DNA of 25,118 nt from the NCBI GenBank assembly GCA_964244115.1, contig CAXTHM010000057.1, positions 1 to 25,118 on the forward strand, read 5' to 3'. This DNA is from CADCWK01 sp964244115. GTDB taxonomy: Bacteria > Chloroflexota > Chloroflexia > Thermomicrobiales > UBA6265. Every line of letters begins with the position of its first letter. The first letter of the stretch is position 1. The translations under genes and the position numbers were made by a program. The notes beneath the pieces were generated by a model that was not told where the DNA came from, searched no databases, and saw only the letters and a list, made by a program, of their open reading frames with translations. Below, one piece after another: positions 14,604-24,112 of this stretch.

Positions 14604-15020
14604 ATGCGAGGACGACCAGCCATGACCGATGACCATCTATCCACTCTGCCATTGCTCGTCTCCATCGCCCTGACCGGCACCCTGCTCGCGACCGTGATCG
14701 CCTGGCAGGCGACGGGCGTCCCGATGGTCGCCCTCCTGCTCGTACCCTGGGTGCTGGTGATGATCGGCCTGATCATGCCGCAGTCGTCTCCGGCCGGCCG
14801 CGATGCCTCGATCCCGTCACCCGTCCGGCGGCGGACCGTCGCGGCCGGGATGGCGACCGCCGCGGTCGTCGCGGCCCTGACGACGGCCGGCGACTGGAGC
14901 GACGCCGGCGACGCCGACTCGGCATCTCCGACCGTCCTTGCCGTCGCCGACTCGTCCACCTCGGCCGATTCGGCCTGCGGTGCGCTGACGCACGCCACCA
15001 CCGGCCTTGGCGACCGGTAG
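14604..15020 (+). CDS. Small membrane protein, putative two-component target
   Basis: The product is 138 aa from ATG at 14604, with AAGGGGA 8 nt upstream; an in-frame ATG at 14622 also has a fair site. There are two strong hydrophobic helices at ~15-35 and 39-59 (GVPMVALLLVPWVLVMIGLI), a basic loop (SPVRRRTVAAGM) and a weaker third helix at ~78-95. A small-residue Asp/Ser/Ala-rich tail follows and may be extracytoplasmic. I recognise no family. It follows the two-component pair on the same strand but has its own putative regulatory repeat, so it may be an effector or a modulator of the kinase. Confidence 0.65.
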   Translation: MRGRPAMTDDHLSTLPLLVSIALTGTLLATVIAWQATGVPMVALLLVPWVLVMIGLIMPQSSPAGRDASIPSPVRRRTVAAGMATAAVVAALTTAGDWSDAGDADSASPTVLAVADSSTSADSACGALTHATTGLGDR

Positions 15021-15128
15021 CGGGAACCGTCGCCCGGCCTCGATTCCGATCCCTCGAACCGGTTGAAGAATGGGAACGCATGTTCTACCCTTGTACCCCA
15101 AGGACGTTCTGCTCCGCGGAGGTAGACC

Positions 15129-15350
15129 ATGTACCCTGTCCAGTCCATCCCGGTCATCCTGCCGACCGATGAGGAGCGCGAGGCGCTTCGGGTCGTGGCG
15201 ACGCTGATGAACCGCTCCGGCCGCACGCTCGCCACCCAGTTGCTCACCAACGAGCAGTCCTACCACCACGCGCTGATGCTCGCCGAGTTGCGCGACCAAC
15301 TCCTCTCGGCCGGCATGCTCTGCGAGGGGCTGTCCGAGATCGTCGAATAG
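15129..15350 (+). CDS. Small hypothetical protein (73 aa)
   Basis: GGAGG precedes the ATG at 15129 at good spacing, which supports real translation despite the short length. The sequence is helical and soluble (IPVILPTDEEREALRVVATL, then SYHHALMLAELRDQLLSAGM). I do not recognise the family. It lies 42 bp before the next plus-strand gene and is probably co-transcribed with it. Confidence 0.65.
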   Translation: MYPVQSIPVILPTDEEREALRVVATLMNRSGRTLATQLLTNEQSYHHALMLAELRDQLLSAGMLCEGLSEIVE

Positions 15351-15391
15351 GGTTCGACGGCCGTCGGTGAGCCGGGCGTGGGGAGTCGGGG

Positions 15392-16108
15392 ATGGCGGTC
15401 TACGATCTGTACCTGGAGTCCGGACCGAAGCGGCGCCGGACGATGGTCCATGTCCCGGCGTTGCTCGGTTGTACCGCCAATGGGCCGACGACCGACGTGG
15501 CGCTCGATGCGACGCCGGAGGCGGTCCAGGCCTTCCGGCGCTTCCTTGTCCGGTCGGGCGAAGCCGTCGATACCGACGACACCGTCGATCTCGCCGTGGT
15601 CGAGCACATCATGACGGGCCAGATGCTCGGTGACGGCTCGCCCTACATCAGTTTCACGGTCGACGCGGACCCGGTTTCGCCCGATCTGATCGAGAGCAGC
15701 GTCAGCCGACTCTCGGCGATGTTCGGAGAGCTGGCGACCTGGGCTGCCACCCGACCCGATGCCGGGCTCGACCTCGAGCCATCCTCCGGACGCACCGCCC
15801 GGGAGATCCTGCTTCATGTCATGGGTGGGCAGGGTGCGGCGCTCTCGATCGCCCTTGGTTCGGCCCCCGGGTTCGGGGCAATCCACGGCGCGGCGAACCG
15901 GGGCGAGCGGCCGATCCCGGTCGCCCTCCTGGAGGTCGCGGGACTCGCCGCCGGCCAGCTCCGGGCCACGACCGAGCAGCAGCGCTGCCAGACCCGGGTA
16001 GTGGCGTCGGGCAGCTACACGCTGCGCAAGGCGATCCGGGGCTCCCTCGAGCACGCCTGGAACCACCTCGCCGAACTGGGCCGTCGGCCGGGTGGTCCCT
16101 CGCTGTAG
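15392..16108 (+). CDS. DinB-like domain protein with HicB-like N-terminus
   Basis: The product is 238 aa. Residues ~1-60 (YDLYLESGPKRRRTMVHVPA, LLGCTANGPTTDVALDATPE, AVQAFRRFL) resemble the small HicB/UPF0150-type fold, a strand-strand-helix module. The C-terminal ~140 residues are helical, with TAREILLHVMGGQGAAL in the middle and SYTLRKAIRGSLEHAWNHLA near the end, the layout of DinB/YfiT-type four-helix bundles that often carry a three-His metal site. Here H-rich positions appear in ILLHVMGG and LEHAWNH, so metal binding is possible. Function unknown; DinB-like proteins include thiol-dependent transferases. Start ATG at 15392 with GGGGA upstream. It is convergent with the esterase. Confidence 0.65.
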   Translation: MAVYDLYLESGPKRRRTMVHVPALLGCTANGPTTDVALDATPEAVQAFRRFLVRSGEAVDTDDTVDLAVVEHIMTGQMLGDGSPYISFTVDADPVSPDLIESSVSRLSAMFGELATWAATRPDAGLDLEPSSGRTAREILLHVMGGQGAALSIALGSAPGFGAIHGAANRGERPIPVALLEVAGLAAGQLRATTEQQRCQTRVVASGSYTLRKAIRGSLEHAWNHLAELGRRPGGPSL

Positions 16109-16136
16109 GGCGTCAGGTTGACGGGCGGCCGGAGCG

Positions 16137-16877
16137 TCACGAGGAGATGCCGAAGACCCGGGCGTGCTGCTCCAGGGCGCTGCGGACGTGCAGATCCCAG
16201 TAATCCCAGGTGTGGCCACCGGGGTGTTCGGCGTAATGGTGGGTGATGCCAAGCTCGTCGAGTTGCCCGTGCAGTTGCCGGTTCTCGCCGATCAGCTCAT
16301 CTTCGGTCCCGCAGTCGAAGCTGATCTCCGGCCACGTCCCCGCCGCCGCCAGCTGCCGGGCGTGGGTGAGGATCTGGGCGTCGGCCGGCTCGGGCGTCCG
16401 GTCGGCCATCAACCAGCCGATTCGTGGGGCGCTGGAATGGGCCCAGATCGAGCTGAACAGGTCCGGGTACTTCATGCCGAGCCGCAGGGCGCCGAAGCCG
16501 CCCATCGACAGCCCGCCGATCGCCCACGGGCCGGAGCGGACATTGAAGACCCGGGAGACGTGCGCCCGCAGGTCCCGGACGATCGCGTCCTCGTACCGCG
16601 CCACGCCGATCCGCTCATCGACGTCCAGATGCCGCTCGGTGTCGACGATGTCGAGGTAGCCCGACGTGCCACCGTCCGGCATCACGATCAGCATCGGGTA
16701 CGACGACGCGTGCTCGACGAGGTTCGACTTGTAGACCCAGGCCATGTGGTCATCGGTCAGGCCGTGGAGCTGGAGCAGGACCGGGTACGGACCCGTGCCC
16801 TCCCGCGGCAGGATGACGTTGTAGGTGGTGTGCCGGTTGAGCGCCTGGCTGAAGAACTGGACGCTGACGACGGACAT
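16137..16877 (-). CDS. Alpha/beta-hydrolase esterase (esterase D-like)
   Basis: I start at ATG 16877, behind GAGGAG at 8 nt, giving 246 aa; the open frame extends to 17033 but that extension is low-complexity. The nucleophile elbow is GLSMGG (S124). The other triad residues are probably D193 in DCGTEDEL and H222 in HPGGHTWDYW. PVLLQLHGLTDDHMAW (residues 32-47) forms the oxyanion-hole region. This is the esterase D / FrsA-like / antigen-85-like family (YieL, XynZ-type feruloyl esterases, S-formylglutathione hydrolases). No signal peptide, so cytoplasmic. It may remove acyl groups from sugars, in keeping with the nearby glycosidase-like genes, but the substrate is not readable. Confidence 0.88.
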   Translation of the reverse strand: MSVVSVQFFSQALNRHTTYNVILPREGTGPYPVLLQLHGLTDDHMAWVYKSNLVEHASSYPMLIVMPDGGTSGYLDIVDTERHLDVDERIGVARYEDAIVRDLRAHVSRVFNVRSGPWAIGGLSMGGFGALRLGMKYPDLFSSIWAHSSAPRIGWLMADRTPEPADAQILTHARQLAAAGTWPEISFDCGTEDELIGENRQLHGQLDELGITHHYAEHPGGHTWDYWDLHVRSALEQHARVFGISS

Positions 16878-17069
16878 CGGGACTGCTCCTCGCTGAGTCG
16901 GGTTCGGTTGATACGCTGACATTCTCTCCGAGATCGTTCCTGGCCACCGAGGATTACCAGCGATACCGATACTATGGTGCTGACGTAGCAGCTGGGGATC
17001 GGGATCGTTCGGGGGAGGTGGCCGCAGGGTCACCAGTTCGCCCCGTGCTGCCGAAGCGGGGTGAATGCA

Positions 17070-18239
17070 ATGATCCTGGACAACGTCCGCTCCTCGTGGT
17101 TGGTCATCGTCGTCCTTGCACTCCTGGTTGCGCTCGCCGGATCGCTGGCTGTCCCGACGGCAGGGGCGAACGGTGCCGAGGGCGGCGGTGAAGCGGACTG
17201 GGCGACATGGGAGCAGCGGCCCGATCCGGTCTTCTCCGGTCAGTACATCGCCAGCGACCCGACCGTGCTGAGCGGCCGGCCCGGCGAGCCGTACCGGATG
17301 TTCTACACCTGCTACCGGGTGCCGGACGGCCCGTTCGACCCCGACACCGTCCGTTCGGCGATCTGCGCCGCGACGTCACCGGACGGCTTCGCCTGGACCG
17401 AGGTCGCTGCCGGCGACCCGACGACGCCGGGGCTGGTGCTGGCCGGGCGCGAGGGCGAGTGGGACGAGAACCTGGAAGGGTCGTTCGCGCTCTACCGCGA
17501 TGGGCGGTATCTGCTCTATTACTCCGGCTATCGGCACATCGGTTACCCGGCCCTCGGTTACCCGGCCGCCCTCGCCGTCGCCGAATCGACCGACGGGATC
17601 ACCTTCACTCGCGTCAGTGACGGGCCGATCCTGCCGCCGACCGCCGGCTGGTACGACAACGACGCCGTCTACAGCCCGGCGATCGTCGAGTCTGACGACG
17701 GGCTGGTCATGGTCTACGCCGGGCACTGCTACACCGACTGCGAGCGCGGGTTCGGGAACACGCTCCTCGGCGCGACCTCCCCGGACGGCATCGCCTGGGA
17801 GAAGATCGACGAGCCGATCCTGCGCGGCGGACTGGACGGCGCCGACTGGACGGGGGACGGCGTCGCCGAGCCGGGGCTGACCCAGGGGCCGGACGGTCGC
17901 TGGTACCTGTTCTTCACCGGTCTGGCCGGTGAGGGGCGAGAGATCGGGATCGCCGTCGGGGACACGCCGCTCGGTCCCTGGCAGGTGAACCCCGAGGCGA
18001 TCGTCGGGCCCGGTGCCGGGTTCGATCGGTCTGGCACACTCGCCCCGTCGGTGCTGATCGAGGGGTCACGCGTCCGGCTGTGGTACCTCGGCATGGCGCC
18101 GGACGAGGACATCGCGATCGGGTATGCCGAGACAGCGTGGCCGCTCATCGTGGGATCTGGCGATCGAGCCGAGTGGAAATCGATCCCGGCCGGTACTCCC
18201 ACGACATGGTCTACACCGCGGGGACTTCCGGCGTGGTGA
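17070..18239 (+). CDS. Secreted five-bladed beta-propeller glycosidase-like protein (GH43/GH130 fold)
   Basis: ATG at 17070 is preceded by GCGGGGTG; a GTG at 17061 is the alternative. The product is 389 aa. Residues ~8-32 form a signal peptide (SWLVIVVLALLVALAGSLAV, then PTAGANG). The rest repeats a propeller pattern: SDPTVL, YRMFYTCYR, SPDGFAWTEV, GRYLLYYSG, ESTDGITFTRV, VYSPAIVESDDGLVMVYAG, SPDGIAWEKI, GRWYLFFTG, PSVLIEGSRVRLWYLG. This is the Asp-rich blade repeat of GH43/GH62/GH68/GH130-type enzymes. The acid/base and nucleophile residues cannot be fixed without alignment, so a binding-only role is possible. It probably acts outside the cell on a glycan. Its 3' end overlaps the convergent amidohydrolase gene by 29 bp. 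Confidence 0.82.
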   Translation: MILDNVRSSWLVIVVLALLVALAGSLAVPTAGANGAEGGGEADWATWEQRPDPVFSGQYIASDPTVLSGRPGEPYRMFYTCYRVPDGPFDPDTVRSAICAATSPDGFAWTEVAAGDPTTPGLVLAGREGEWDENLEGSFALYRDGRYLLYYSGYRHIGYPALGYPAALAVAESTDGITFTRVSDGPILPPTAGWYDNDAVYSPAIVESDDGLVMVYAGHCYTDCERGFGNTLLGATSPDGIAWEKIDEPILRGGLDGADWTGDGVAEPGLTQGPDGRWYLFFTGLAGEGREIGIAVGDTPLGPWQVNPEAIVGPGAGFDRSGTLAPSVLIEGSRVRLWYLGMAPDEDIAIGYAETAWPLIVGSGDRAEWKSIPAGTPTTWSTPRGLPAW

Positions 18240-19467
18240 GCGCCTGCCAGCGGGGCTGGTCGTCGTGCTGCCAGGTCGGGCGGCCGAGTCCCTCGGGGTT
18301 GTAGACGATCTCGCCGGCCCGGACGGTGAGCTGGCAGGTCAGCCGCTGGGTGCCAGGGTAGACCCACTTGCCGCAGTCGACGTAATCGAACTTGCCCTCA
18401 TCGAGCCGGAAGACCGCGACATCGCCGTCGGAGCCGACGTTGAGCGTGCCGAGTTCGGGGTGGTTGATCTCCCGGGCCGGCGCGACGGTCGACTTGGCGA
18501 TCACGTCCACGAGCGGGACACCGAGGTTGAGGATCTTGTTCATCGTCGTCAGCATGCTCAGGACGGCGCCGTTGAGGTTCCCGGTGTGGAGGTCGGTGCT
18601 GATCGAATCGGGGATGAAGCCCTGCTCGATCGCCGGGACGGCGTTGCGGAACCAAAACGACCCGGCCCCGTGGCCGACGTCGAAGATCACGCCGCGTTCC
18701 TGCGCCCGCCACATGTGCTCGTAGACCCGGCCGTCCTCGTCGATGATCGGGAACTGCTGGGCGAAGACGTGGGTGTGGATGTCGCCCGGCCGGAGCTTCT
18801 CGCTGATCAGCTCCGGGTAGGAGCGGTACCCCTGCCACGGCCAGAAGTCGACCATCACCGGCACGCCGGCGATCTCGGCCGCTGCGATCGCCCGATCGAC
18901 CGCCGCCCAGGGCAGGTAGTGGTCGTCGAAGACGTTGGCGCCGGCGTTCCGGAAGTCGCGGTAGTGGGCCGTCTTGATCCCGACGGCGATGTCCGGGAAA
19001 TCCTTGACCGTCGCGGCGGCGAGGTCGACGCGCATCTCGTCCGGCTCGTGCTCCCAGGGGCCGATCATCCCGGAGCCGACGATGTTGACGAAGGACAGGA
19101 CGCGGACCTTCGAGCGTAGGATCACGGACTCGACGAAGTCCTGGAAGTCGCGGTAGCCGGCCGTGCCGGCGTCGACGACCGTGGTCACGCCGGCCGAGAA
19201 CGTTGCGACGATCGGGTCCATCGAGAGCCGCGAGCGCTTGTGGGTGTTGAAGGCGTGGACGTGCATGTCGATGATGCCGGGGGTGACGATGTGCCCGGAG
19301 ACGTCGATCACGCTCGCCGCGCCGGTGCGGTCGAGGTCGGGGCCGACCGCGCTGACCCGGCCGGCGATGATCGCGACGTCGGCGATGCCGTCGAGCCCGT
19401 TGGCCGGGTCGATCACCCGGCCGCCGGTGAGCAGGAGGTCCGTGGGTGCCGTGGTGCTGTCAGCCAT
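18211..19467 (-). CDS. Amidohydrolase/deacetylase-family metal-dependent hydrolase
   Basis: The product is 418 aa from ATG at 19467, with GGGGA upstream. The first strand block LLLTGGRVIDPANGLDGIAD is the standard amidohydrolase N-terminal sandwich. The metal site follows: HVH in PGIIDMHVHAFN (H69, H71), probable carboxylated Lys K165 in AVGIKTAHYRD, H231/H233 in DIHTHVFAQ, H266 in DVGHGAGSFWF and D292 in STDLHTGNL. TVAPAREINHPELGTLNVGS and GDVAVFRL close the barrel as in dihydroorotase- and EF_0837-like (D-aminoacylase-related) enzymes. It hydrolyses a C-N bond in a small cytoplasmic substrate; an N-acyl amino acid or amino-sugar derivative is likely but unproven. Confidence 0.9.
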   Translation of the reverse strand: MADSTTAPTDLLLTGGRVIDPANGLDGIADVAIIAGRVSAVGPDLDRTGAASVIDVSGHIVTPGIIDMHVHAFNTHKRSRLSMDPIVATFSAGVTTVVDAGTAGYRDFQDFVESVILRSKVRVLSFVNIVGSGMIGPWEHEPDEMRVDLAAATVKDFPDIAVGIKTAHYRDFRNAGANVFDDHYLPWAAVDRAIAAAEIAGVPVMVDFWPWQGYRSYPELISEKLRPGDIHTHVFAQQFPIIDEDGRVYEHMWRAQERGVIFDVGHGAGSFWFRNAVPAIEQGFIPDSISTDLHTGNLNGAVLSMLTTMNKILNLGVPLVDVIAKSTVAPAREINHPELGTLNVGSDGDVAVFRLDEGKFDYVDCGKWVYPGTQRLTCQLTVRAGEIVYNPEGLGRPTWQHDDQPRWQALTTPEVPAV

Positions 19468-19564
19468 TCCGTCTGTCCCCGATGCCGGAACGGTCGATCA
19501 TGACCGGTCCCGAAAGAAGCCTCCGGGCATCTAACGGCACCGGCCGAGGGCTGTCAAGACGCCT

Positions 19565-19594
19565 CGACGGCCCGCCGGTGAGGGCGGGCCGTCG
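19565..19594 (-). terminator. 12-bp GC stem-loop
   Basis: CGACGGCCCGCC (19565-19576) and GGCGGGCCGTCG (19583-19594) pair perfectly around a 6-nt loop, 30 bp past the stop of the minus-strand hypothetical gene and about 100 bp before the amidohydrolase start. It probably separates the two transcripts. A short GTCTTG follows, not a real T-tract. Confidence 0.6.
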
Positions 19595-19624
19595 TAGCAA
19601 CAGCGTGTTCTCTGCTGGCGGGTG

Positions 19625-20146
19625 CTACGACTGGAGCGACCGCTGGAGCAGGGCGACGCTGTAGAACTCGTAGGAGGCGGCGGTGTCCGGGAAGTCGATC
19701 AGGTGGACGGTGAAGCGGGCCGGGACGCCGTTCTCGGGCAGGTTGTCGGCGAAGAAGGAGCTGTAGGCCTCGGCGTAGGCCTTCCGCAGCCGGGCCTGCT
19801 CGTTGGCGTAGCCCATTGGGTCGGCCAGCGGGTTCGGCGACTTGGGCTGGGCACCGAAGGCGTGGAGTTCGATGAAGTCCACGGCGCGGAGCGAGTCGGC
19901 GATTCCGGCATCCTTCAGCCACTTCTCCCAGCATTGGAAGACGAGCGCGACCTCGCGGTGCGGGTCCATCGTGACGAGCTCGTCCAGCCCGAGGACGCCC
20001 TTGGCCGAGAGCCCGCCGGTCAGCCCGGCGAAGTGGATCCGGAGGTCGCCGTCGGACTGCTCCTCGGTGACGAGCGCCGAGAGGACCGGCCGGTCGCCGT
20101 CGAAGTAGTAGGTCAGCTTGCCGCGCTTCTTGACGTTGAAGGCCAT
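19625..20146 (-). CDS. Conserved-looking hypothetical protein (173 aa)
   Basis: ATG at 20146 has TTTGGAGA 6 nt upstream; the frame stays open to 20203 but without a better site. The protein is soluble, with KRGKLTYYFDGDRPVLSALV and EQSDGDLRIHFAGLTGGL near the N-terminus, LRAVDFIELHAFGAQPKSPN in the middle and FTVHLIDFPDTAASYEFYSV near the end. No signal peptide or membrane segment is present. I do not recognise the family. A hairpin terminator follows it, and the membrane-protein cluster upstream ends about 107 bp before its start, so it is probably its own transcription unit. Confidence 0.7.
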   Translation of the reverse strand: MAFNVKKRGKLTYYFDGDRPVLSALVTEEQSDGDLRIHFAGLTGGLSAKGVLGLDELVTMDPHREVALVFQCWEKWLKDAGIADSLRAVDFIELHAFGAQPKSPNPLADPMGYANEQARLRKAYAEAYSSFFADNLPENGVPARFTVHLIDFPDTAASYEFYSVALLQRSLQS

Positions 20147-20252
20147 CGATTCTCCAAACCTATTACGCCGGACTCGGTTCCGGCCCACGTAGTGATTCGG
20201 CATCCGGGAACGGACACGCCCGGTATCCTAACCGGATCTGCGACGGCAGGGA

Positions 20253-20678
20253 TCACCGCCAGCCGGTGAGTGTCGAGGTGAGGCGCCGTCGGTTCGGGCC
20301 GTCATTGCGCTTTCTCCAACGACCAAGTGCGACCATTGCTCCAACCATCAGCACGGTTATGGTCAGGCCAGTCAGCAACGAGTATGTCCAGGAAGCATCG
20401 AGCAGTCGTAGCGTGATGACGGCCACCAGCCCAGAGTAGAGGCCAAGAACGGGATGCTCGTATGGCTCGGCCTCAGTTGGAGCCTGTGGAAGTCCGTGCC
20501 GCTTCGACAACCAGGCCGCGACGCCAAGTCCGATCAGTCCCCCGGGCAGAATTCCGACGGTGGCATCAATTTGGTCTGGACTCACTATCCATCCAAGACC
20601 CGCTCCAATCAGCATGAACAGGACGATCGTCGACCAGAAAATGAAGCGCGGCGTGTAGCGGAAATCTCCTCTGGCCAT
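20253..20678 (-). CDS. Small integral membrane protein (141 aa), third of tandem set
   Basis: I start at ATG 20678 (MARGDFRYTPRFIFWSTIVL); a longer frame to 21005 overlaps the upstream gene and reads as noise before that ATG. Four hydrophobic segments lie at ~12-32, 41-57, 72-92 and 97-117, with a charged loop (RHGLPQAPTEAEPYEH) between the second and third, and a basic tail. The gene begins 20 bp after the preceding membrane-protein gene. No recognised family. Codon use is less GC-biased than in flanking genes. Confidence 0.6.
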   Translation of the reverse strand: MARGDFRYTPRFIFWSTIVLFMLIGAGLGWIVSPDQIDATVGILPGGLIGLGVAAWLSKRHGLPQAPTEAEPYEHPVLGLYSGLVAVITLRLLDASWTYSLLTGLTITVLMVGAMVALGRWRKRNDGPNRRRLTSTLTGWR

Positions 20679-20698
20679 GGTCTGATCCAGTCGACGAT

Positions 20699-21115
20699 CT
20701 AACGGCCCTGGACACGATCGCTTCTCGAGACCCGGCGGGCCAGCCAGGCGCTGATCGAGACGTACAGGATGGCGTACAGCACGAAGACTGCTCCGCTGAG
20801 AGCAGCGAAGTCGCCGGTCCCACCTCGGAAGTACAGCATAACGCCAATGGTGACTCCCACAATCATAGCGAAGCCGAGCGTCGATCCGACCTGGATGTTC
20901 TGAAATTGATCTTCGATTTCTGGATATGCTCGCAACCAGATGATCAGGTAATGAACGACGAGCGAGAACGATAGCCAGGTCAAAGTCCTCAGGATGCCAT
21001 CCCAACCATCGTTCGGGTCAGTCAGGAAACCGATGACGACTCCGAAGACCAGCACGATAGCCAACGAGATTGCCTGATTTCGAAGCGATAACTGTCGGAA
21101 ATCCAGTACTCCCAC
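20699..21115 (-). CDS. Small integral membrane protein (138 aa), second of tandem set
   Basis: The GTG start at 21115 has AGGGAG at 7-nt spacing, and that site overlaps the stop of the upstream gene, so the genes are translationally linked. There are four hydrophobic segments at ~14-31, 43-60, 76-94 and 100-124. Polar connectors include LTDPNDGWDGILR and RAYPEIEDQFQN. The C-terminus is basic. No recognised family; size and layout match its two neighbours, so all three may be diverged paralogues or subunits of one membrane assembly. Confidence 0.65.
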   Translation of the reverse strand: MGVLDFRQLSLRNQAISLAIVLVFGVVIGFLTDPNDGWDGILRTLTWLSFSLVVHYLIIWLRAYPEIEDQFQNIQVGSTLGFAMIVGVTIGVMLYFRGGTGDFAALSGAVFVLYAILYVSISAWLARRVSRSDRVQGR

Positions 21116-21119
21116 TTTG

Positions 21120-21602
21120 CTACTCCCTCTCGACAGTTCTGGTCCTCCTGGACGCAGCCCGACGCCGGACGGACGACTCAGGCCGACTGCCTCGGGGTTG
21201 GACTGGCGGGCGATTCTCGAGATAGCGGTTGTAGAAGAAGATGATCAGCCCGGTCAGGGCCGTCGCGACGACAGCGACGATGACGGAGAACCCGACTGGC
21301 TGCGACCGGATGAGCAGCGTCGCGAGCGCCGCCAGACCGGTGCTAGCTGATGCCCATCGCGGGATCGTCTCGCCGGCGCCGGATTCGGCAAACCAGCCAG
21401 CGGCTGACGCCGCTGAGCGGTTACTCCGCCAGCGGCCTTGGAACACGGACATCGCCAAGATGGCGATCAGGACCACGGAGATCATCGTGCTGATGTACTC
21501 GGTCGAGAAGGCGCCGTCGTCCGGAGCGAGCCCGATGGCAAAACCGGCGAAGACCATCAGGAGGAGCCAGATGCTGATGACTCGGCTGAAGGTATCGAGC
21601 AT
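21120..21602 (-). CDS. Small integral membrane protein (160 aa), first of tandem set
   Basis: ATG at 21602 lacks a strong ribosome-binding site, and the start is the only reasonable one. Hydrophobic segments: ~9-26 (ISIWLLLMVFAGFAIGL), 36-54 (ISTMISVVLIAILAMSVF), 88-98 and 105-126 (VGFSVIVAVVATALTGLIIF). The C-terminal ~35 residues are strongly basic (RRRAASRRTRTVERE) and probably cytoplasmic. No recognised family. It heads a three-gene minus-strand run with spacings of 4 and 20 bp. Confidence 0.62.
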   Translation of the reverse strand: MLDTFSRVISIWLLLMVFAGFAIGLAPDDGAFSTEYISTMISVVLIAILAMSVFQGRWRSNRSAASAAGWFAESGAGETIPRWASASTGLAALATLLIRSQPVGFSVIVAVVATALTGLIIFFYNRYLENRPPVQPRGSRPESSVRRRAASRRTRTVERE

Positions 21603-21732
21603 TTGGTCTGAACCATTCTGCTTGAGGAGCCGACTAAACGATTTTCACTTGTCGTTCGATTGTCGCGATTCTCGTGCCGACAGGCAAGACGAGGACCCGG
21701 ACGCGGCCTCATGCGCCCGGGTCATCATGTGG

Positions 21733-21777
21733 GTGACGTGACGTGACGTGACGTGACGTGACGTGACGTGACGTGAC
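21733..21777 (+). repeat. Pentanucleotide tandem repeat (GTGAC)x9
   Basis: Nine perfect GTGAC units run from 21733 to 21777. They lie 23 bp after the stop of the minus-strand VOC gene and outside any supported gene. Perfect identity suggests slippage-prone, recently expanded DNA. Confidence 0.97.
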
Positions 21778-21800
21778 GCTGGACGCCTGGTCCCGGACCG

Positions 21801-22703
21801 TTAGCTGGTTCGCAGGACGAGGCGGGTCTGCCAGGGGTCGAGGACGTCGAGGGAGCCGTCGGCGCGGGCGTCGATGGTGACGCCGGCCGCGGTCAGCCGG
21901 CTGGCGACGGCGACCATGTCCTCCACGGTCGGCAGGACGATCTCCCATTCGACCAGGCCGGCCGTACCCTCGGAGCGCAGCTGGCCATTGGCGCTCTCCC
22001 AGGCGTTGGTGCCGAGATGGTGGTGGTAGCCATCCACGCTGAAGAAGCGTGCGCCGGGGAAGCCAGCCACGACGTCGAAACCGAGGGTGTCGGCGTAGAA
22101 CCGCTCCGCCGCCTCGACGTCGCCGACGCGGAGATGCATGTGGCCGAGCGTGGTCCCGACCGGCATCGGCGCCCAGCGCGGATCGCCGTCGCCAAGCTCG
22201 GCGACGATGCTTTCGAGGTCCAGCGGTACCGTCGTCATCTGGACCCTTCCCTCGCGCCATGTCCACTGGTCGCGGGGGCGGTCGCGGTAGATTTCGAGCC
22301 CGTTGCCGTCCGGGTCGTCGAGGTAGAGCGCCTCACTGACGGCGTGGTCGGAGGCACCGAACCGGTAACGGGTCTCGGCCAGACGAAGGATGACCCGGGC
22401 CAGGGCGGCGCGGGTCGGGAGCAGGATGGCGGCGTGGTAGAGCCCGGTCACATCGCGCGGCAGCGGGGCGATGCCCGGGCGGACGACCAGCCGGATGATC
22501 GGCTGCGGCCCGGCGCCGAGGGTGATCGTCGGCTCGCCGTGGCGGCTGCCCTCCTCGATGACACCGAGGCCGAGGAAGTCGCGATAGAAGGCGAGGGAGC
22601 GCTCGCGGTCGGCGACGGCGAGGGTGGCTGGTCCCAGGCGAAGGGCGGGCGCCAGCGGAATATGGTCGAGCGTGCCGGGCACGGCGGGGTCGATGGTCTG
22701 CAT
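21801..22703 (-). CDS. VOC-family extradiol dioxygenase-like protein (CatE-like)
   Basis: The product is 300 aa from ATG at 22703, with CGGAG 8 nt upstream. It has two vicinal-oxygen-chelate modules. The first contains LGPATLAVADRERSLAFYRD, GLYHAAILLP (H90) and DPDGNGLEIYRD (E137). The second contains LGHMHLRVGDVEAAERFYAD (H188/H190) and FFSVDGYHHHLGTNAW (H227-H229). The layout matches catechol-2,3-dioxygenase CatE / YfiE-type proteins: ring-cleaving Fe(II) enzymes or related metal-dependent lyases. An acidic ligand in the second half is not certain, so the reaction is not fixed. It is divergent from the GH172-like gene, with a ~200-bp intergenic region. Confidence 0.85.
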   Translation of the reverse strand: MQTIDPAVPGTLDHIPLAPALRLGPATLAVADRERSLAFYRDFLGLGVIEEGSRHGEPTITLGAGPQPIIRLVVRPGIAPLPRDVTGLYHAAILLPTRAALARVILRLAETRYRFGASDHAVSEALYLDDPDGNGLEIYRDRPRDQWTWREGRVQMTTVPLDLESIVAELGDGDPRWAPMPVGTTLGHMHLRVGDVEAAERFYADTLGFDVVAGFPGARFFSVDGYHHHLGTNAWESANGQLRSEGTAGLVEWEIVLPTVEDMVAVASRLTAAGVTIDARADGSLDVLDPWQTRLVLRTS

Positions 22704-22908
22704 GTTGGCAACTCCGGGACGACGGGCTATCAGGACGATGACGGTGTGTAGGAGTTCACTCTATCACGATACTAACCTTGCGTAAGCGACAGGCGAGATT
22801 CCCGGACTGCCGGCGTCGTCGCATTGGCTTGGCGCTTGACAGGAACCGGGACCGTCCGCAGGATGCCGTCCTGATGCGATGCGCTGTTCACCCGATGGAG
22901 GGGCGAGC

Positions 22909-24047
<1,139 letters not shown>

Positions 24048-24112
24048 CAGGTTCCCCAGGCTCGTCGCGGTCCTGCGATGCACGGTCCTATTCGGACGGA
24101 CAGGGAGAATTC

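Noticed and set aside
13904..15250. 448-aa minus-strand open frame
   Set aside because: It is antisense to the histidine kinase, the small membrane protein gene and part of the 73-aa gene. No ribosome-binding site or domain.
18124..19119. 331-aa plus-strand open frame
   Set aside because: It is antisense to the amidohydrolase, which shows complete metal-site motifs.
21733..21777. CRISPR array
   Set aside because: The units are 5 bp with no spacers, so this is a simple tandem repeat.
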